A DNA stretch of 64,000 nucleotides, from NCBI GenBank assembly GCA_949126835.1, contig OX421499.1, positions 12,225,700 through 12,289,699 on the forward strand, given 5' to 3'. The notes below the pieces were generated by a model, which was given only the letters and a program-made list of their open reading frames with translations, searched no databases and was not told the origin of the DNA. This document shows, piece by piece, positions 58,249 through 64,000 of the stretch (position 1 is the stretch's first letter; every line of letters starts with the position of its first letter). Made by a program: the position numbers and the translations under genes. This DNA is from Anisus vortex. Taxonomy: Eukaryota; Mollusca; Gastropoda; Planorbidae.

Positions 58249-58805
58249 ATGTGCCACTGAAAAACAAAATATTTTTTTTAAAGTATTCGTCTATCAATTT
58301 GTTAGTCTTCAGAACCAGAAGTATAAATTGACCTAGTTAATGTTGTTAATAGCTTGAAATGAATCACTGACCTACGTATTATCTCATGCAAGTCAAATAA
58401 AATTCTGCATTAATTTATTTTTTAACTTCTTGTCGTTTTTAAATGCCATTTTGTGTAATATGCTTACATTTTGATAGGTTTTATATGTGTGTCTGTTGTG
58501 TGTGCGTGTTTGTGTGTGAGCTCGTGCTCAATAGGAATCTTACCATAGTAGGTCTATAATGTAATAAATAAAACAATTTTAAAGGAAAAACATTTTCCGA
58601 TTCTTAACTAGGTATTTCAAACAAATATTATCTGGGTTTTAATATAAAAAATACATAGATCTAAGTTGGAAAAACTAATAGAATCAGGATGGACACAATT
58701 AATTGCTCTAAGCTTATAAGCTTATAAAGTTTGGAGATTTTAAATGACTTTCTTAGGCTTTTTAAAAATAACGCTACGTTGTCTTTTATTTTTTTTAAAT
58801 GTGGA
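58249..58805. other. AT-rich intergenic sequence
   Basis: No gene was seen; a short GT-rich tract at about 58485-58518. Confidence 0.5.
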
Positions 58806-58809
58806 TTAT

Positions 58810-59040
58810 CCCTGGCTGAAATCGAACACCCGCAGTCTCCCGCATGCGTCTAAAACATAATTATTAGATTTCCGTGGGGAATAGAAGTTCATAGCACCAA
58901 GGTCACCCGCATGGCTATTCGGGGCGCTTAACCACTCAGCTAAGAAAGACACAAGGGGAACGCGATATCGCAAAAGTAAAAATGAACCAATGTGAATCGG
59001 AATCCAGACACACAGTCTACTTTATATATAATTACATAAA
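58810..59040 (-). mobile_element. Helitron-like/tRNA-like repeat, reversed
   Basis: Reversed tRNA-like box GCGCTTAACCACTCAGCTAAG, GCGATATCGCAAAAGTAAAA and ACACACAGTCTACTTTATAT correspond to the 5' region of the copies at 45065 and 45555. Confidence 0.4.
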
Positions 59041-59194
59041 TGAAAGATAAGAAATGAGAGAGAGAGAAGGGGGGAGGGAGGGTGGGAGAGAAAGAGATAG
59101 AAAAGTTGTCACTGTGCCTAAGGTAGATCTCTGTGAAATTTACAAATAAAGTGTTAATAATATAATTGGAGTGCTTCAAGTAACTTCAACTTAA

Positions 59195-59465
59195 AAGTAC
59201 TCATCTGACAGAATTGATCCATAGGGCCATTGAAGCAACGTTCACCAGTTTATGTGGCCATGGCATAATAGGGGATTGTGTGGCCAGTACAATGCCCAGC
59301 CGCCTTTACTTTACCCCAACTAATGCCACGTACCCATCAGTGATGGGTAGACTCATGGACACCCTCAAGTTCCGGGAAACACTTTTAGCCTTCACCTGGA
59401 TTCGAACCCAGGACCTTCGTTGCCTCAACCGAACGTGCTGCCTGCTCGGCCACCCTTTCCCCCCC
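59195..59465 (-). mobile_element. tRNA-derived SINE, near full length
   Basis: AATTGATCCATAGGGCCATT, GATTGTGTGGCCAGTACAAT, TTTACTTTACCCCAACTAAT, GATTCGAACCCAGGACCTTC, then CTGCCTGCTCGGCCACC. Confidence 0.92.
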
Positions 59466-59496
59466 CCCCCATAGGGCCTATATATTATGTCGTTTC

Positions 59497-59808
59497 TAGG
59501 GATGTTAAAACCGGTTTTTATTCAAAACCGGTTTTCGTTTCTACAAAACCGGTTTAAAACCGGATTTCGGTTTGTATTTTACCTCCCACCACCACTACGC
59601 ACTGTCACAAGTCACAGACCGGAAAAGCCAAAAGAAACAAAATATCTAAGACTAAATAGTGTCAGCAAGCCTTTCAAGAATTGTTTTGTGCGAATCCAAC
59701 ATTATTTATTTCCATCAGAACCAAAAAACAAAAGGGTGTGCTATTTGAAGTAATGATTACTTTCCAACCAAGAAACCGAAATCTGGTTTTCGTTTAATAT
59801 CCTTGTTA
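59497..59808. mobile_element. MITE with AAAACCGG palindromes
   Basis: Begins TAGGGATGTTAAAACCGG, contains repeated AAAACCGGTTTT words, and ends GTTTAATATCCTTGTTA, an imperfect inverted match of the start. Target duplication is unclear. Confidence 0.55.
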
Positions 59809-60155
59809 GTTTCGCTCATCAAGTTAGTGTCAACAAAAGTAGCAACAAGGAGGATAGTAGTGTTGATCCCATCGTTGACCAATTGATGTTGTTATTGTTG
59901 TATTACAGATTGATACTTGACGTGAATTAGACCAATATTAATAAATACATTATGGGGCACCAGGTGCTTTACTTACTTACCAGAATATACATCTTCTGTA
60001 TGTCATCTATTAACTAGAGAAAACATTTTTTTTTAATTTAGAACAAATTCAGAAAAGAGCTGCAAGGTTCATTACTAAACGAATATTCACAACTGACAAG
60101 AGTAGGCCTAACTCTAACACCAATAGTTAAATCATTAAACCTAGAAACACTAGAG

Positions 60156-60352
60156 CAGGGGTCGAGCAGGGGTTGATAATCGTGTGCCAAAGTACGATTT
60201 CTAATCCATTCAGCGTGCCAACAGCCTAAAAGTCATCCTCCTCTAGCACTAAATTCCTTGTAGAAGATACTTAAATTGCCATTTGGGAGGTCTTCTGCGT
60301 GCCATTGAAAATTGCTCTGCTTGGCACGCTTGTCATAGGTTTCCGACCCCTG
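60156..60352. mobile_element. 197-bp hAT MITE nested in the LINE
   Basis: Ends CAGGGGTCGAGCAGGGG and GTTTCCGACCCCTG. The 8-bp duplication CACTAGAG is exact (60148-60155, 60353-60360). Interior GCGTGCCAACAGCC, TGCGTGCCATTGAAAATTGC. Confidence 0.95.
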
Positions 60353-60512
60353 CACTAGAGGACGGAAGAGAACAGACTAAAGTAATAGTAATACATAAGG
60401 CATTGAATTATAACTTAGAAAAGCAACTCAAAAACAATCTGTTACAATGCTCAGATAAACATGACGACAAAAACATTTTTCCTATCCCTTATGCGAGAGC
60501 AAATGCATAATA

Positions 60513-61107
60513 TTGACAAGTCTTAATTAGGTGTGACCTTTTGAACTGGAATGATCGTGAACTTCCGGTGAAATTTACCGCCATTTTCGTAAACAAAAAC
60601 CATGCTTTTGGTGCTGTTTGACAATTGATTTCAACATCGACAGCCAGTTCTGGTTTTTTAGAAATATACAACGGTTACAAGACTAGTTATGAGGAATCCG
60701 TTTTTAACATCAAAAGTGAGTAGATGATAATTAATACTCAAAGTGTTAGTCGCGTTAGGCTAAATGTAGCTTTTGTTTATAAAATAAGTTAGTCAAGAGT
60801 TGCGTCCTTGGTAATTAAAAAAACACAATGCGGAGATTCATTAAAAAAAAAACACGGAAATATTTTTTTTGCATCAAGCAATTAGTTTGGGATTATAAAT
60901 AGGTGATTTTTCAAATCTGACATTCACAATCCATAGTTTTCTTTTGGCGCCATTTTTTGGAAAATGAAATAAAATTTAATTCTCTACATATTTTTGTACA
61001 ACCAGTAACGTAGCACACAGACATGTTTCGAAGGAAATAATCGAATAAAACCGGAAATGTTATTCTTTTTTACCTTTTATGCATGCATAATCGTTAAGAC
61101 TTGTCAA
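60513..61107. mobile_element. 595-bp mariner-like MITE nested in the LINE
   Basis: Ends TTGACAAGTCTTAA and TTAAGACTTGTCAA are perfect 14-bp inverted repeats, flanked by TA on both sides, as for Tc1/mariner. No transposase frame. Confidence 0.9.
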
Positions 61108-61344
61108 TACCGAGTGACATACGGGCATGGAAAAGGTTGCCTGAACAAACCAGGAAAACCAGTAGGCTAACTTAACATATTATCATTTAAAACACCAATA
61201 AAAATGCAAGACTAGACTAGACTCAAACGTAGATAAACGTAGGACGCAATAATCTTCTTTATAGCGCGTCTGTAATACAGAAAATCATAAGATATGCCTG
61301 GGATTGGAGGGCGAATGTTCATCTTTAGAGCTTGATCAGAAAAT

Positions 61345-61965
61345 TGAATATAGATTTAGAAACTAATATTCGTATAATTTGGAAAACTTTGCCTATCTTG
61401 AGCGGTTGTCAATTGTTGAATCAACTGCAGCCCTATCCAATATTTTATGTTGTCGAACCAGCATCTCCGCTGACGACCTCTCCGACGTCCACCTTCTACA
61501 GTGCCTTTGAGGATTGTTTTTGGCAGGTTATTATGCCGCAACGCATGACCAAACCATGTCAGTTTGCGCCGCTTGATTGTTGTCATAATGTTTTCTTGAG
61601 GGCCTGCAATCAATGTCGTTGCTAGGGATTTGGGGGCCCAGGGGGGCTTGGCCTCTTTAAAATTAGGGGTCCCTGCATTTTGACATTCGACATTATGACA
61701 TGAGAAAAAAAATCGAACACTCCTTTGGGAGCCCCCCTGAAGTAGGGGCCCGGGGGGACTTTCGAATTTGGACTCCCCTCCCCTAGCTACGCCACTGCCT
61801 GCAATTGAGGATATTCTGTCCCAGACATATTCATTAGACCTGTTCTACTAAGGAGATTCGAAGTATTTTTCTCATGCATTTTTATTCGAATGCCTGCAAC
61901 TAATTTCCAGGTCTCCCATTCATACAGAACAATGACATAATAATAATATAAACTATTATAAACAG
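61345..61965 (-). pseudogene. RTE-type LINE C-terminus, split by a hAT MITE
   Basis: The minus-strand frame 61613-61356 encodes [20 protein letters not shown] and [32 protein letters not shown]. The upstream part continues beyond the MITE at 61798-61965 (WETWKLVAGIRIKMHEKN). It is homologous to 51226-51720 and 9630-9962. Confidence 0.85.
61611..61797. mobile_element. 187-bp hAT MITE, copy 2
   Basis: Begins CAATGTCGTTGCTAGGG and ends CCCTAGCTACGCCACTG. Exact 8-bp duplication CCTGCAAT (61603-61610, 61798-61805). Same length and order as 28022-28208. Confidence 0.95.
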
Positions 61966-61969
61966 TCAA

Positions 61970-62535
61970 AAGATGATGTAGAATACAAAATGTGTGTCCT
62001 AGGGGAGGTAACTCAATAATTTATGTATGAAAAAAAATTAAACGACGCATAGACTAGTTGTTTTTCTTTGTTTTGCTTATCTTTTCTTTTTATATTAGCC
62101 TGCAGACGTTCCTCTTATTGCTCTATGACTTTCTTAATTAATAAATAGCCGAAATTTCGGGATAGCAAATTTAAGTCATAATTTAGGTGCTCGGGCCATC
62201 CTCCCCTTCCCCACCCTGCGGATTCCGTCGCTTTCCAAACATTAAGATTTTTACTAATTTTAAAACCATAATGCTAAGGCGGCAAATTCTTCCTCTACTG
62301 TCCATCGGGCTGTTTTTGCTATCTTGCAGTCAGTGCCAGACAAACTTATAATATTTTATTAAAGTTGGGCAAGAAATATAGCCTAAACAGGAAATGTAGT
62401 GAGCAGCCATCTCAGAATCTATTCTATGAGTAGGTCGTTATATAGACTTGTCACTTTTGACGAAAGTCATTACGTCTTGACTTTTTTATGGTTGTTTCAT
62501 ATATAGGCCTATCTTATAAGTTTTCAGACGTTCCT
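61970..62535. other. AT-rich intergenic sequence
   Basis: No gene or recognised repeat was seen. Confidence 0.45.
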
Positions 62536-62640
62536 TTTAGATAGAAGATTATTACGTCCACTAGGCCCAAAACTCCCGCAGGGCTAGAACCCAGGCTTTC
62601 TTGGTTGACAGTCCGGTGAGCTAATCATAGGACCAGTCAC
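62522..62640 (-). mobile_element. LINE tail scrap plus second-family SINE
   Basis: CAGACGTTCCTTTTAGATAG is a reversed LINE 3' end. From about 62555, CCCAAAACTCCCGCAGGG and GACAGTCCGGTGAGCTAATC are the reversed SINE seen at 53966. Confidence 0.65.
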
Positions 62641-62844
62641 GAATCTTACAGATCTAACATATTATGAAAGAGGAGAGGAATAACAGATAATTTGATTTAG
62701 ATTTTAGAGCCTTAGTTGATTATAAATCGTAATTTAGGGCCTAATAATATTTTAATGTTTTCATCAACTTTACATTTTAAATTGTAGGCCTATATGCTAG
62801 TTATTTTATTTGTTCATGGCCAAGGTAGCCTAGGCCTACATGAT

Positions 62845-63118
62845 CTTATCTTATACATTACAGACGCTCCTTCTATAAAGAAGATTATTGCGTCCTACGC
62901 TCATCCGTGGTCCGAGTCTAGTCTTGCATTTTTATTAATGTTTTAAATGATGTTAGGTTATTGGTTTTCCTGGTTTGTTCAGGCAACCCATTCCATGCCC
63001 GAATGCCACTCGGGAAGAAAGAGTAGCCTACTTATATGCATTTGTTCTCGCATAAGGGACAAGGAAGGTGTTTTTGTCTCTATGTTTATCTGAGCTTTAT
63101 TGATACGCTATTATAATC
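62845..63118 (-). mobile_element. LINE 3' end, antisense, well preserved
   Basis: TACATTACAGACGCTCCTTC, GTCCTACGCTCATCCGTGGT, CCATTCCATGCCCGAATGCC, CACTCGGGAAGAAAGAGTAG. Cleanly matches the + copies. Confidence 0.92.
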
Positions 63119-63184
63119 AATCCTTGTTATGTTTTCTTTCAAAGTTATAGAATTATTTCTACAGCAATAACATATTTGAAAGTT

Positions 63185-63240
63185 ATCTTCTTTATAGATC
63201 TAGAATCTAGAAGGAGCGTCTGTAATAATATACAAGATAT
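63185..63240 (+). mobile_element. LINE 3' tail scrap
   Basis: ATCTTCTTTATAGA and AAGGAGCGTCTGTAATAATA TACAAGAT. Confidence 0.6.
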
Positions 63241-63915
63241 TGGACTACACTACAGTATTACAGTTATATCCTATGTTTCGTTTCGCTGTTGATAGCATAA
63301 AAATAGACTGGCATTAATTATAGTTTTTTATAATTTTAACGATGGCGACGCACGAACGGAGAAGGTCTGATAATGCAGGTTGGCCAAACTACAAAATGAA
63401 CAGAGCTGTCCATGGTTCCTTAACCCTTGACAGAACAATTAACTTGTACGTTTTTACAAAAAAGTTTTATTTGTATAATAATCTGACTACGTTAAACGTA
63501 TTGACGCATTGTTTTGTTTTGCAATTATTTATTTATTTTTCGATTTCTTGATTTTCAAATTGATCGCGAGTCATGCCAATATTTGGTTCTATTTAATTAT
63601 TTAACTATTTTGATTGTTTTAAAATTAAGAAATGAACAATGTGAGCTTAAAGGAAAAACACATTTAGGAAATAATTAGTATTATGTAACAACATTAAATA
63701 CAATTTATGGGTATTAAACTTCCAAGACTAGAAAAGAAGGCCATAATCAGCTTTTAAAATCAAATGAACAGCAGTGACAGCAGGCCTAGTCAATTACAGA
63801 CTGGCTACCGGTGCCTGCATCAGTGAACTCTGAACAGTGATAGTTTCTCCCACTTTCTTCAGAACATTTTAAAACAATTTTTATAGATTTAAAAAACAAA
63901 CAGACAAAGCAACTT
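63241..63915. other. AT-rich intergenic sequence
   Basis: A 69-codon frame at 63342-63551 (MATHERRRSDNAGWPNYKMN...) has no recognised domain and may be chance. It starts in GC-richer sequence, so a small first exon cannot be excluded. Confidence 0.3.
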
Positions 63916-64000
63916 AAATGACAAGTTATCTTGGAACCCTCATATTGATGAAGTAATTAAAAAATCAAACAAAACATTAGGATGATTCATAAAAAGGAAC
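63916..64000 (+). mobile_element. LINE fragment running off the window
   Basis: ATGACAAGTTATCTTGGAAC and ATTGATGAAGTAATTAAAAA match 11560-11640 of the long LINE copy. The copy continues beyond the window. Confidence 0.9.

Larger units (their letters stand above)
60003..61285 (+). mobile_element. LINE 3' end split by two MITEs
   Basis: Pieces 60040-60155, 60353-60512 and 61108-61285 join into the usual LINE C-terminal region and tail (AGAGCTGCAAGGTTCATTAC ... CTAGAAACACTAGAG | GACGGAAGAGAACAG ... AGCAAATGCATA | CCGAGTGACATACGGGCATG ... GGACGCAATAATCTTC). Both gaps coincide with elements that have duplicated target sites. Confidence 0.92.

Overview
The window is a piece of a metazoan nuclear genome, most likely a mollusc and probably a gastropod. 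This rests on inference: small exons in very long AT-rich introns, no operons, and a mix of gypsy, jockey/CR1, L2-like and RTE LINEs, tRNA-derived SINEs, hAT MITEs and Helitron-like ends that I associate with molluscs. No rRNA gene, CRISPR array or bacterial-type gene was seen.

One host gene is clear. On the + strand, from about 21.1 kb to 57.1 kb, twelve coding exons with GT/AG borders and matching phases encode an SLC7 light-chain amino-acid transporter. It most resembles b(0,+)AT (SLC7A9) and ends with a C-terminal [17 protein letters not shown]. Exon 6 is only 45 bp and lies between two transposon remnants. The N-terminus carries a small tandem protein repeat, and the exact start is unresolved.

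Layout. 0-5.4 kb: hAT scrap, degenerate 15-bp repeat, then a gypsy-type LTR retrotransposon that keeps gag, protease and the integrase N-terminus but lacks reverse transcriptase and RNase H. 5.4-12.2 kb: LINE, RTE and SINE copies, including a broken jockey/CR1-like reverse transcriptase. 12.5-15.2 kb: a 2.7-kb TATC-based satellite. 16.6-19.95 kb: a SINE split by a 2,988-bp terminal-inverted-repeat DNA transposon, itself split by a 250-bp hAT MITE. 21-57 kb: the transporter gene. Its introns hold minisatellites, a 4.65-kb near-spacerless inverted repeat with Helitron-type hairpins at both outer ends (26.8-31.4 kb), hAT transposase relics, three types of LINE, and a solo LTR inside a LINE RNase H domain. 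57-64 kb: a minisatellite, further LINE tails and SINEs, and LINE copies that contain MITEs with exact target-site duplications.

Apart from the transporter, everything with coding character is transposon-derived and broken. The most striking structures are the 4.65-kb palindrome, the unassigned TIR transposon, the RT-less gypsy element, and the nested insertions whose target-site duplications give a relative order of events.
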